The position numbers and the translations under genes are program-made. A stretch of 64,000 bases of DNA, from the NCBI GenBank assembly GCA_905221605.1, contig CAJNDS010002432.1, forward strand, positions 62,001 through 126,000, given 5' to 3'. The stretch comes from Symbiodinium natans. Taxonomy: Eukaryota > Sar > Dinophyceae > Suessiales > Symbiodiniaceae. Shown here piece after piece: positions 1 to 10,849 of this stretch. The first letter of the stretch is position 1. The number at the start of each line of letters is the position of its first letter. Under the pieces are notes generated by a model. It had not been told where the DNA came from. It was given only the letters and a program-made list of their open reading frames with translations, and made no database searches.

Positions 1-1390
1 CGAGCCTGCGCCAGAACGTCCCCCAAGGGAGGCGCGTCGCCCTCGCCCTGCTCCGCGCTTGCAAGGGGGAGCTCAAGGAGCGACGACGCGTACGCGCGCT
101 GCGCCGCCACCGCCAACAAACCCGTCCATCTGTGGACGCTAGCTTGGCGCGTGGCGGACCGCAGTCGCGTTGGGGCCGCACGGGCACGGGCATCGGCGAG
201 CAGGCGGAGGAATGTGACCGTCTCCGCCGTGAGCCTCCCGCCCACCTCCAGCCCCACGACGACCAGCTTGCAGCGGCGGGCCGCCAAGATCTCCGGGTAG
301 GTTTCTTGGCGCTTCCGCCTAGCCGCGTCGGAAGCGGCCGCTCCTGGCTCGCGATCTGCCCTCGCTCGAGCCGTGCCGTCCCGCGAGACGGGGCTCACGA
401 GCGTGGTATCAACCGCGACTTGTGCTCCCTGGTAGAGGGGGAGGCCGTTGGCCAGTACCTCGATGCGGCGGGCGTCCGCCAGCGGAACATCAAGGTTCAT
501 GTCGCGGAGGAAGACATTGTTGGCCACCCTGGCGCCCGCTTCGCGGCACACTCTCGCGGCCGCCCGCTCCAGGGGCGCGCCGCGCGGGCCCAACACGCCT
601 GCTGTGGGGCAGGCCGTGCGGTGGTCACCCCAGACGTCGAGAGCCCCACCGCAACGGCAGCGTCGTGGGGCGTGGGGTAAGGGCGCTCGAAGGCGTCGGA
701 GCAGTAGGACGCGCATGCACTCACTCGGCATGCGGAACTCCGGTGCCGTGGGGAGCGCGGTGACAGCCCGCGGCCCACCAGGGCCCGCCTGAGACAGGAG
801 CAAAGCACGCGAGGCCGGATCGAGGTCAGATAAAAGGCTCTCGCATGCTGTCCTGTCCTGGCAGGCCACGGCGGCGCGTTGCCATCCCCGCAGTGTGTCG
901 CCATGTGTGCGCGGTTCGGGCGCTGCTGGCGGTCGTTGGCCGCCCAGCAGGGACTCCCACGGTGGCACTTGGAATCCCTGCGCCCGCAATGACTCCGCAG
1001 CGTGGACCAAGGCTGCAACACTAGGGGCGGGTGCTGGGCCTCCTTGCGCGACGACGATGGCCTGTTGCAACGTTTCCGCTATTGAGCGGGGGTGCCTGGC
1101 GCGTAGGACGGGGAGTGTGTCTGCCCAACGCCCAGTACGCTGCCAAACGGCCGGTCTCTGCAGAACGGAGGCCGAGTCCGCCAAGCCTGAGGGGGAGATG
1201 TGCCCGGCGGATCGCAAGCGGATCAAAAATCAACGGCTCGTCATTGCCGAGTAAGCGTCCCAAGCATCCGAGGACTGCTGCATCGTGACGCCGTGCGAAT
1301 TCGCCTGTAACGCCTGGCGGCAAAACCCGCAAGAGGTAGTTGCTGCGTGGCGCGGCGCGGAAGAGCCGGCCGCCAGGCCGAGCCGTGGGC
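1..1390 (-). mobile_element. LINE (non-LTR retrotransposon) 3' end: RT tail and C-terminal domain
   Basis: Read on the minus strand, the region gives the end of a LINE ORF2 protein. It starts near 1380 with AAPRSNYLLRVLPPG, passes through the conserved HLPLRLGGLGLRSAE and LAAYWAL stretch typical of dinoflagellate LINE polymerases, then one indel near 1130 shifts the frame to WADTLPVLRARHP. From there a single frame stays open to base 1, giving about 375 residues including EFRMPSECMRVLLLRRLR, a CRCGGALDVWGDHRTACP zinc-ribbon-like stretch, and DTTLVSPVSRDG followed by LVVVGLEVGG. The element runs off the left edge. Only one frameshift in about 1.4 kb means it is much younger than the other LINE scraps here. 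Family assignment comes from motif memory, not a search. It abuts the copia fragment at about 1390, on the opposite strand. Confidence 0.8.
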
Positions 1391-2223
1391 TGAGAAAAGG
1401 GTTACAAAAGAGTCTATTGTTGCACGCATTGATCCAGAGCTTGACGAGATTCGCTATGGTACGGCTAGACCAGATGGTTTGTCCATTGCAGACATCAATG
1501 GTTTGCATGTGCAGTTGCCCACATCTTTTGCTATTCGTCATGCCGAAGACAATCAAGCGATTATCACATGGTTGTTGTCTGGTCAAGCTGGAAGGGCACT
1601 TTCGACTCTTGAATGTTGACACTGGGGAACAAGTGGCGGATGTGTTTACTAAGCCTTTCACAGAACGAATTACGTGGATACACGCTCTTAAGCTGATTGC
1701 TCCTACGACCAAAACAGTCGACCACGCACCTGATCGCAAGTCTAAATCCGCCGCAGCTCCAGCTTCCCCTCCGCTTACGAAGATTTCGCAGGAGCAAGTT
1801 GAGGAGGCTGCAAAAATCTTAAACAAGGCCGGACGGTACGACTTTGATGATTTTGAGCAGGTCGCTGAGATGATGCACGACGCTTTGAGAATGTCCAACT
1901 CAAGACTTCGCCGCTGTATAGGCACTGACGACCAAAAGGCACCGAAGTACTTCGTTTTTGGGCTGTGGACACACGCGGGCTGTTTTGGTATCACCAAAAG
2001 AACGCAGCAGTTTCCCAACTTGTGCCGCTACATGAACGAGTTTGTGAAGCATCATGCTCCTCGGTCCTTTACTTGGTCTTCGCTCGTTGTGAATTTCATG
2101 GGAAAAGCGGGTGCTCATCAGGGGGGTGGTTCAAACTGGCCAAAGTGGACCAACATGTTCTCCACTCGCATGGCTTTAGGACGCCCAAAGCTCAGTTGTC
2201 CTCAGCATGTGTTTGTTTGTTAA
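1390..2223 (+). mobile_element. Ty1/copia-like polyprotein end (RNase H tail) with extension
   Basis: The frame starting near 1398 reads RVTKESIVARIDPELDE and then IRHAEDNQAIITWLLSGQAG. A one-base shift near 1592 moves to the frame HFRLLNVDTGEQVADVFTKP, ending WIHALKLI. EDNQA plus ADVFTKP is the signature of the C-terminal part of Ty1/copia RNase H. The same frame continues through a Ser/Ala/Pro linker into YFVFGLWTHAGCFGITKRTQ, LCRYMNEFVKHHAP and WSSLVVNF, an extension that I associate with dinoflagellate copia-like polyproteins but cannot assign to a named domain. Stop at 2221-2223. The 5' part (integrase, RT) is missing and the frameshift makes this a dead copy. Confidence 0.72.
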
Positions 2224-2633
2224 AGTCCCCTCACGATGAGGGGGGCACAACAACTCAAGCGAATCAAGCTAATTTCTTCTCTTCGGTCGAAAAGCGCGCA
2301 TCGTTCGAGCACACACAAACATACACCACATGCACGACAGCGTTGGTTGAGCTTGCAACTCCTGTTTTTGATGCCAGCCGGGCTTCTCAAAGGGTAGAAG
2401 TTTCTACTACTCCGGCAAAAATGGCGAGACTTGTCACTGACCTGTCGCATCTGGCGATGGTTTCATGTGCGACACTGGTCGTCCTGTGGCCTTGCAGTAC
2501 CACCTCAACGGCATCGTGCAGGGAGGCCTCAACGCTGAATTCCTCGCTCTGGGAGACACAGATCAGCATCTCATGACAAGGAACAGCTACAAAGCCTTTC
2601 CCCCTCAAACAATCGCTAGCCTGAGTTTTTCGG
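2224..2633. other. Gap inside the copia-related element, no clear frame
   Basis: About 400 bases between two retroelement-derived coding stretches. Short open frames exist (for example VALQYHLNGIVQGGLNAEF near 2490-2545 on plus) that may be decayed coding sequence of the same element, but stops interrupt every frame and no motif is recognisable. Confidence 0.35.
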
Positions 2634-4215
2634 ATGAGGAGACACCAAGTCCCATACCTTTACAAGCTCAGCTGCATCAGCGATGAGGGTCTTGCCAAGC
2701 TCAGACCGATAGCAAAGGAGCATCGGAATGAGTATTTCCTCATGGTGACGGATTCTGTATCTTCGCTTGGCCGTCAGAACAACAAAGGCAAATGGAAGTA
2801 CCGCACCATCGAGAATGAGATCATCGCCGTTGGTCAGGCCTCCCGGTATGTGGATCAAAAGTACCACATGTGCTGGGGCAAGACGTTGTCGTGGCTGACT
2901 TGGCAAGTCCAGGAATCAGTGAAGGAGATCAAAAGCCGCGACTCATCTGCTGTTATAGATGTAGTCATCTGGTGGAATGCAAATGGGTGGTCGGTCGTAG
3001 GGGCTGTGTGCCCTCTCGTCTCGCGCCAGGGGCGGCGTTTGAAGACGCAGCTTTCCTTGCAGACCCCGAGAGCGTGGCTCGTAAAATTTGGCGTTGCGCC
3101 GATGCACTAGCCACCCTCGCGGGTGAGCCGAGCACAGGATTCGTCAGGATCCTGGGCAACGCCAGCCACGATTGCTACGACCTGCATCCGGCCTACAACT
3201 CCTGCCTGGGTCTGCAGACTCAGTGCGCGACCGCAATTGCTTCCAACCTCGACTACTACGATTCTTTTCACCTGCCAGACACCTCGGACAACCGCAAGAA
3301 ACTGCAATCCTATTTGCAGGCCACGATCAACTTGGCGGGGTGGGAGTGGCGTGCCCAGTCCTATGCGAACGCTTTGGACCGCCTCATCGAAATGTTCCCG
3401 TATGTGGAACCAGAAGAAGGGCACCGCCTGAACTCCCCGCCGGCCACGGAGGCGCTTCATCTCTACAAGGAGTTGGTCGAGGAGCCCCGAAGGAGAATGC
3501 TTGCGGCAAAGGTGAAGCCGGCCCCGGCGAAGGACATCACCCCCGCAGACATGTGGTGGGAGATCCCGAACGCAGACGGCGTTGATGAAGTGGAAGGCGA
3601 AGCGGAGAGCGAGCAGGAAGACAAGGAGGTTGAAGCTGTCGACCTCGAGCACCCTGCCGTCTCCGACCTATCCTCCATTGCCATCCAAAACCACATCGTG
3701 ATTGAGGATGAAACTGGAAAAGTGGAGTACGTCGAGCCAGAAACCGTCATCTTGGTTGACGAGGAAAAGCACCGTGCGCCTCTTTCCTCTGGACCCGGCA
3801 GAGCCACTTCGTCCAAAGCCACCCGCAAGGGTGTGCCGTCTGGTGCTCGGGACGTCGCCGACAGGCGGGAGATGTACGAGCCGGTTGGTTCCATGCACGG
3901 AACCGCAGAGCAGTGGTCCGGCGATCAGCCCTGCGACCGTTACTGGTATGGCGGCTCAATGTACGAGCTGGAGCTTATCAGTCCGCAGGATCTGACATAC
4001 TACTCCCGGAAGGCGAACTTCAAGCACGGGGATCTAAAGCTGCTCACAAAGATGCTCCGCGGCCACGAAAACGAGCGATACCAGTTGGTATTCGACGTAG
4101 CGCTGTGGACGGATGTCGATGCAGTACTCGGCCTTTTCAACAACGTCACAGGGCGACAATGGGGCGTAAGACTCATGGGCGTTCCGGTTCCTGCTGCTGG
4201 GTTTGTCGTTGTTCC
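2634..4215 (+). pseudogene. Retroelement-linked ORF: SGNH-like segment, acidic linker, KptA-like start
   Basis: The first frame (2634 to about 3000) reads KEHRNEYFLMVTDSVSSLG, then YHMCWGKTLSWLTWQVQES and IDVVIWWNANGW. A frameshift near 3000 moves to FEDAAFLADPESVARKIW, FVRILGNASHDCYDLHPAYN and YYDSFHLPDTSDNRKK. The order DS...(W)NANG...GNAS...D-x-x-H resembles SGNH/GDSL hydrolase blocks, so an SGNH-like fold is inferred, weakly. An acidic linker follows (GEAESEQEDKEVEAVD), then RYWYGGSMYELEL and LLTKMLRGHENERYQL with LWTDVDAVL, which resembles the LSKxLRH and WVDVDxLL blocks of RNA 2'-phosphotransferases (KptA/Tpt1). The frame is cut near 4210 by a simple repeat. Position directly downstream of the copia tail suggests one composite element. 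Confidence 0.5.
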
Positions 4216-4218
4216 CAA

Positions 4219-4270
4219 ACTACTACGTCTACTACGACTACTACGACTAGTACGACTAGTACGACTAGTC
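4219..4270. repeat. CTACGA / TACGACTAG short tandem repeat
   Basis: The tract begins as CTACTACG units and becomes three copies of TACGACTAGT. It truncates the open frame of the preceding retroelement and separates it from the next LINE remnant. The trinucleotide family CTA/CGA returns on a larger scale at 46.0-46.7 kb. Confidence 0.85.
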
Positions 4271-4299
4271 TTTTCCTCGCGCCTTTCTCCAGCAGCACC

Positions 4300-5095
4300 A
4301 TCCTGACAAGTCCCCGACCCCGGCGGTCCCGACTTAGGGCCGTGGTGGCATGCGCCTTGGCTGCTCGGCATCCGCCAGCCCCAGGACATGATCCAGCGGC
4401 GGCCCGCAGCCCGCCGCGGCAGCTGTCCGGACTGCCGGGGGGGCACGCTGGGCACGCAGCCTGGCGAGATCTTGCACGAAGCGGATCGCCCCCTCGTTCC
4501 ATCTGCCGCCAACCTCGCTGCCCAAAACAAGGAGCCTCGCTTTCGGCGCTCAGCGACCCGCATGGCCCCGTCCACATCCTCGGCACATGGCTGGGGATGG
4601 CCCATGCGTGTGGGCGGGGGGACACTAACGTCGCGTCGCAACATAGGGCGCCGCCATTGGGCGTGGCTCCGTGCACGACAAGATCGAGGCGGCGACGGTC
4701 GCGTCGCAAGGCGGCGCGCACATGTGCAGCGAGGGCGTCGGCACCAGCTCGCACCTGCAGGGCGAATTGATGTGGGCGCGTGGCGTGGTCGAATATGTTG
4801 GCCCAGCCCTTGGCCAGCGTCCTGAACCAGCCGTCGAAAGACATCCCCCGTTGCTATCCCGCGGACGCCCCCATCCGGTACCAGCCTTGGTCCTCTAAGG
4901 TACGACGTGCTTGCGCCGCCTCTGCGAGACAACGCGGGCCATTTCCAACCTCAGATTCGAGTTGTTGCACGTAGCTGTCCGCGCACCGCGGCATGGCGTC
5001 GGCCCAGGAGGCCCCGTAAGCTGCAGATAGCTGCAGGCGCCGTGGCCTGTGCTGGCTGCAAGCCGAGGCCGCCCAGCGTTCCTGGGAGCTCGGGA
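4300..5095 (-). mobile_element. Decayed LINE remnant, RT tail to C-terminal domain
   Basis: On the minus strand from about 5090: TLGGLGLQPAQATAPAA, then after a shift ASWADAMPRCAD and RCLAEAAQARRTLEDQGW, then RAGADALAAHVRAALRRD and RRRLDLVVHGATPNGGALCC with DATLVSP, then VAERRKRG and finally GSEVGGRWNEGAIRFVQDLA with LRAQRAPPAVRTAAAAG. These are the same ordered blocks as in the element at 1-1390 but a different subfamily (VVHGATPNGGALCCDATLVSP instead of VAVDTTLVSPVSRDG). At least four frame changes and an internal deletion show an old dead copy. Confidence 0.75.
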
Positions 5096-5399
5096 CAAAC
5101 CAGCGTGCCAAAATCCCAGAAAAAAACAAGGCCAGTCACCTGCCGCTTCGACACAGCCGTGCAGGCACAAACGTAAGTGTCCTTGTTCATCCGCCACCTC
5201 GTGCGCGCCCGCACGCGCTCCACAGCCACCCTTTTTGTGCCAGTGACACCGCCTCGCCGCCTGTGCCGCAGCACGCGCATGGGCCTCCAATCTCCTCTCA
5301 CTCCACCTCGTCCGGGCACGTTTTTTTGTTTTGCATGTTTTTTGTTAAAAAAAAATATCCGCCGACCCCAGCCGGGGGCGGCGTCAGTGAAGACCCATT

Positions 5400-8300
5400 G
5401 CCCCTACCACCTACTCCACCCCATCCAAAGCTCTGGCCCATGCTCCCACTCTCCATCCCTTTGACCCACCCCTCATGGACCCAGCTCCCTACCCCTTACC
5501 CCTCACGCACCCTGCCCCGCCGCCCATGCCCCTCATGGACCCATGGGTTCTGGCCCCACGGCTCCCCTCCGCCCTTACCTCCACCACCCACGCACCCGCT
5601 CCCCGCCCATCCGCCCTTCCCGCTCCGCATACATTCCCCTTGCCCAAGCCCCCCACGCACCCCGCCATGCTTTTCATGGACCTATGGCTCCTGGTCCTAT
5701 TCTTCATCCCTTGAGCTGCTCCACCCCCACCCGCAACCCCACCCCCACCCCGCACGCACCCTGCCCCGCCGCCCGTGCTTGTCACGGGCCCCTTGCTCCT
5801 GGCGTCATGGCTCCACCCCCACCCCCAACCCCCACCCCCAACACCCCACCCTTTCCACACTTCCAACCCCCACCCCCACCACCCACGCACCCCGCCCCCC
5901 CACTGGACCCATGGCTCCTGGCCCCATTGGTGTTGGTCACATTCTTCATCCCTCGACCTGCATGGCTGCCAACGCTGGTCCTATTATGGCCCCTGCTCCA
6001 CCCCAACCCCCAACCCCCACCCCCATACCGTACGCATCCTGCCACCCCCAACCCCCAACCCCCACCCCCACCCACCCACACTTCCAACCCCTACCCCCAC
6101 CCCCCACGCACCCCGCCCCCCACTGAACCCATGGCTCCTGGCCCGTGGCTTTTCAGCTGACTTTAAAGGGCCCCAGTGCCCGGGGCCCTCCGCCCGCTCC
6201 GCCCTCCGCCCTTCCAGCTCCGCCCACTCTCCTCTGGCCCATGCTCCCACTCTCCATCCCCTTGACCTACCCCTCATGGACCCAGCTCCCTACCCCTTAC
6301 CCCTCACACCCCTCACGCACCCTGCCCCGCCGCCCATGCCCCTCATGGACCCATGGGTTCTGGCCCCACGGCTCCCCTCCGCCCTTACCCCCACCACCCA
6401 CGCACCCGCTCCCCGCCCGTGCTTGTCATGGGCCCCTTGCTCCTGGCGTCCTGGCTCCACCCCCACCCCCAACCCCCACCCCCAACACCCCACCCTTTCC
6501 ACACTTCCAACCCCCACTCCCACCACCCACGCACCCCGCCCCCCCACTGGACCCATGGCTCCTGGCCCCATTGGTGTTGGTCACATTCTTCATCCCTCGA
6601 CCTGCATGGCTGCCAACGCTGGTCCTATTATGGCCCCTGCTCCACCCCAACCCCCAACCCCCACCCCCATACCGTACGCATCCTGCCACCCCCAACCCCC
6701 AACCCCCACCCCCACCCACCCACACTTCCAACCCCTACCCCCACCCCCCACGCACCCCGCCCCCCACTGAACCCATGGCTCCTGGCCCGTGGCTTTTCAG
6801 CTGACTTTAAAGGGCCCCAGTGCATGCCCGGGCCCTCCGCCCGCTCCGCCCTCCGCCCTTCCAGCTCCGCCCACTCTCCTCTGGCCCATGCTCCCACTCT
6901 CCATCCCCTTGACCTACCCCTCATGGACCCAGCTCCCTACCCCTTACCCCTCACACCCCTCACGCACCCTGCCCCGCCGCCCATGCCCCTCATGGACCCA
7001 TGGGTTCTGGCCCCACGGCTCCCCTCCGCCCTTACCCCCACCACCCACGCACCCGCTCCCCGCCCATCCGCCCTTCCCGCTCCGCATACATTCCCCTTGC
7101 CCAAGCCCCCCACGCACCCCGCCATGCTTTTCATGGACCCATGGCTCCTGGTCCTATTCTTCATCCCTTGAGCTGCTCCACCCCCACCCGCAACTCCCAC
7201 CCCCACCCCGCACGCACCCTGCCCCGCCGCCCGTGCTTGACATGGGCCCCTTGCTCCTGGCGTCATGGCTCCACCCCCCGCACGCACCCTGCCCCGCCGC
7301 CCGTGCTTGTCATGGGCCCCTTGCTCCTGGCGTCATGGCTCCACCCCCACCCCCAACCCCCACCCCCAACACCCCACCCTTTCCACACTTCCAACCCTAT
7401 TATGGCCCCTACTCCACCCCAACCCCCAACCCCCACCCCCATACCGTACGCATCCTGCCACCCCCAACCCCCAACCCCCACCCCCACCCACCCACACTTC
7501 CAACCCCTACCCCCACCCCCCACGCACCCCGCCCCCCACTGAACCCATGGCTCCTGGCTTTTCAGCTGACTTTAAAGGGCCCCAGCGCATGCCCGGGCCC
7601 TCCGCCCGCTCCGCCCTCCGCCCTTCCAGCTCCGCCCACTCTCCTCTGGCCCATGCTCCCACTCTCCATCCCCTTGACCTACCCCTCATGGACCCAGCTC
7701 CCTACCCCTTACCCCTCACACCCCTCACGCACCCTGCCCCGCCGCCCATGCCCCTCATGGACCCATGGGTTCTGGCCCCACGGCTCCCCTCCGCCCTTAC
7801 CCCCACCACCCACGCACCCGCTCCCCGCCCGTGCTTGTCATGGGCCCCTGGCTCCACCCCCACCCCCAACCCCCACCCCAACACCCCACCCTTTCCACAC
7901 TTCCAACCCCCACTCCCACCACCCACGCACCCCGCCCCCCCACTGGACCCATGGCTCCTGGCCCCATTGGTGTTGGTCACATTCTTCATCCCTCGACCTG
8001 CATGGCTGCCAACGCTGGTCCTATTATGGCCCCTGCTCCACCCCAACCCCCAACCCCCACCCCCATACCGTACGCATCCTGCCACCCCCAACCCCCAACC
8101 CCCACCCCCACCCACCCACACTTCCAACCCCTACCCCCACCCCCCACGCACCCCGCCCCCCACTGAACCCATGGCTCCTGGCCCGTGGCTTTTCAGCTGA
8201 CTTTAAAGGGCCCCAGTGCATGCACCGGGCCCTCCGCCCGCTCCGCCCTCCGCCCTTCCAGCTCCGCACACTCTCCTCTGGCCCATGCTCCCACTCTCCA

Positions 8301-9962
8301 TCCCCTTGACCTACCCCTCATGGACCCAGCTCCCTACCCCTTACCCCTCACACCCCTCACGCACCCTGCCCTTGGCTCATGGTCCACGGCCCATGGATGT
8401 GGCTTCTCAGCTGACTTTAAGGGCCCCAGTGCATGCCCAGGCTCCGCTCCGCCCGCTCCGCCCTCCGCCCTTCCAGCTCCGCTACTCCCCTCTGGCCCAT
8501 GCTCCCACTCTCCATCCCCTTGACCTACCCCTCCCTCCCCACCCACCCTAAACCCCTCACGCACCCCGAGCCATGGACCCATGGCTCCTGGCCCCATGGC
8601 TCCCCATTCATTATGGTCCACGGCCCAAGCAGGTGGCTTCTCCGCCCCACCACCTCTGCCCTTCCCGCTCCGCATACTCCCGCCCACGCCCAAGCCCCCC
8701 ACGCACCCCGCCATGCTTCTCATGGACCCATGGCTCCTGGTCCCATTCTTCATCCCTCGACCTGCATGGCTGCCAATGCTGGTCCGAAAAATGGCCCCTC
8801 ACCCCCAACCCCCCCCACCCCGCACGCACCCTGCCCCGCCGCCCACGCTTGTCATGCACCCATGCATGGCTCCGGCCCACCGCCCCACCCCCACCCCCCA
8901 CGCACCCCGCCCCCCACTGGACCCATGGGTTGTGGCTCATGGTCCACGGCCCATGGATGTGGCTTCTCAGCTGACTTTAAAGGGCCCCAGTGCATGCCCG
9001 CCCCCTCCGCCCGCTGCCCGCTCCGCCCTCCACCCTTCCAGCTCCGCCTACTCCCCCTTGGCCATGCTCCCACTCTCCATCCCCTCGACCTCCCCGCTTG
9101 GCCCGCTTGCTCTACCCCCACCACCCACGCACCCCGCCCCCCGCCATCCCTTCCCGCTCTCCCCTTCCCCAAGCCCCCCACGCACCCCGCCATGCTTCTC
9201 ATGGACCCATGGCTCCTGGTCCCATTCTGCATGGCTGCTGGTCCTAGCATACCTCCCCCCTTGCCCAAGCCCCCCCACGCACCCCGCCATGCTTCTCATG
9301 GCTCCTGGTCCCATTCTTCATCCCTCGACCTGCATGGCTGCCAACCACCCCCACACTTCCAACCCCCACCCCCCCCACTGGACCCATGGCTCCTGGCCCC
9401 ATTGGCTCATGGTCCACGGCCCATGGATGTGGCTTCTCAGCTGACCCCAGTGCATGCCCCGGCCCTGCCCGCTCTGCCCGCTCCGCCCTCCGCCCTTCCA
9501 GCTCCGCCTACTCCACTCTGGCTCATGCTCCCACTCTCCATCCCCTTGACCTACCCCTCATTCATGGACCCAGCTCCCTACCCCTTACCCCTCACGCACC
9601 CTGCCCCGCCGCCCATGCCTCATGGACCCATGGCTCCTGGCCCCATGGCTCCCCAGCCCAAGCAGGTGGCTTCTCCGCCCCTACCCCCACCACCCACGCA
9701 CCCCGCCCCGCCCATCCGCCCTTCCCGCTCCGCATACTCCCCCCCTTGCCCAAGCCCCTCACGCACCCCGCCATGCTTCTCATGGACCCATGGCTCCTGG
9801 TCCCCTTCTTCATCTCTTGAGCACCGCACCCCGCCCTTCACTGGACCCATGGCTCCTGGCCCCATTGGCTCCTGGTCCCATTCTTCATCCCTCGACCTGC
9901 ATGGCTCCCAAACCCTGACTGGGCGGCCCGGCGCTTCCGCCATGGTCTCCGCCGCCACGGCG
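5400..9962. repeat. 4.6 kb cytosine-rich complex tandem array
   Basis: Plus strand is built from C-rich words (CACCCCCACCC, CCATGGCTCCTGGCCCC, CACGCACCC, CCGCCCTTCCAGCTCCGC) repeated in long, imperfect higher-order units. A marker module, CAGCTGACTTTAAAGGGCCC, starts at 6154, 6798, 7563, 8194, 8408 and 8968, with a shortened copy at 9438; spacings are 644, 765, 631, 214, 560 and 470. Units left of 8.2 kb are nearly identical over hundreds of bases, those to the right are more divergent and shuffled. All plus frames give Pro/His/Thr-rich and all minus frames Gly-rich open stretches simply because stop codons are rare in this composition, so I do not call genes here. Confidence 0.93.
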
Positions 9963-10120
9963 GTTTAGGGGTTCGGGTTTGTGGTTTCGAGTTTGGGGTG
10001 TACGTCGAGGCCTCAGGTTCAAGTCTCCTGGTTACGGGGGTTTAGGGTTTGGGGGTTTGGGGTTTCAGGGTTGCAGGTTTCGGGTTTGCGGTTTGCGGTT
10101 TTAGATTTGGGGTTTAGCCC
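9963..10120 (+). repeat. Degenerate telomere-like TTTAGGG/GGTTTGG tract
   Basis: GGTTTAGGGGTTCGGGTTTG at the start and GGGGGTTTAGGGTTTGGGGG near 10036 are imperfect TTTAGGG repeats, the telomere unit used by plants and dinoflagellates. The tract begins exactly where the C-rich array stops. G-rich strand is plus. It may be an interstitial telomere relic or an unrelated G/T microsatellite. Confidence 0.7.
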
Positions 10121-10187
10121 CAACTCCCTGCGCATCAGGGCTCCATGTTTCGCCCCCCTGAACTCTACAACCTGACCAAGCCCTGCG

Positions 10188-10214
10188 CATATATCTATAT
10201 ATATATATATACAT
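10188..10214. repeat. AT dinucleotide microsatellite
   Basis: ATATATCTATATATATATAT followed by ATACAT. Simple sequence, no gene context. Confidence 0.9.
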
Positions 10215-10483
10215 AATCCGCGGCCGGAGCCCACAGTGCCTTGGCCCCCCTTGGAGGGGGTCGGCGGCACTGGCGGTAGCCATTAAATCGGGCAGCGCGA
10301 GGTCCCCAAGGACCGAGCATTGGCGGACCTTTTAGCCCGGGTCGTCCCGGGAATAGCCTTGCTGGCCTCTGGCCTTCTGCGAAGCAGAATTAGGCCGGAC
10401 GCCAGTGCCGCCGACCCCCGCGTGCCGCCGGTGAACGGTTTTTTTTTCGTGGTTTTTTGCGTCGCCACGGAGGCCCCCAGAGG

Positions 10484-10600
10484 GCGCGCATCATGAGCAT
10501 CAGCGGGTCCAGCCCGGGACCCCCAGGCGCGCATCAGGAGCATCAGCGGCTCACGGGGCGGGACCCCGGGGGCGCATCAGGAGCATGATGCCCCCAAAGG
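10484..10600. repeat. About 43 bp direct repeat, three copies
   Basis: The core GCGCATCAGGAGCATCAGCG, with small changes, starts near 10484, 10527 and 10571, giving a 43-44 bp period in GC-rich DNA (GGGACCCC and CCCGGG linkers). Confidence 0.75.
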
Positions 10601-10637
10601 GCGGGCATAAGCGACGTGTCTAAGCCCGGGGCTAGGA

Positions 10638-10802
10638 AAAAGGGAGTTTAGGGGCCTTATAAAGTGCTTAGAAACGTTAAGGGAGTCTAGGAGCCTCAAA
10701 CGCTTAGAGACTTGAAGGGAGTTTAGGGGCCTGAAAATGCTTAGAAACTTAACGCTTAGAGATTTTAAGGGAGTTTAGGGGCCTCAACATGCTTAGAAAC
10801 TG
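10638..10802. repeat. Satellite-like repeat AGGGAGTTTAGGGGCCT...GCTTAGAAAC
   Basis: Four imperfect units start near 10641, 10680, 10716 and 10768. Each begins AGGGAGTTTAGGGGCCT and ends with (T)GCTTAGAAACTT. Unit length varies between 36 and 52 bases because of internal additions (the last spacer carries an extra CGCTTAGAGATTTTA). It ends where the next LINE scrap starts. Confidence 0.8.
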
Positions 10803-10849
10803 CTCGCCCCGGGCTTCTGCGTGCGCTGCCCGCCCATGGGCGCAGCCCC

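Noticed and set aside
5400-9962. Regularly spaced repeats that could suggest a CRISPR array
   Set aside because: Spacing is 200-770 bases, spacers are themselves repetitive, and the genome is eukaryotic.
5263-9968. Very long Pro/His/Thr-rich open frames on plus and Gly-rich frames on minus
   Set aside because: They exist in nearly every frame because the array is C-rich and poor in T-starting stop codons. Frames slip relative to the repeat unit, with no intron or start signals.
10270-10290. GGTAGCCATT resembling part of the dinoflagellate spliced leader
   Set aside because: Only nine bases match and the TTTTGGCTCAAG part is missing.
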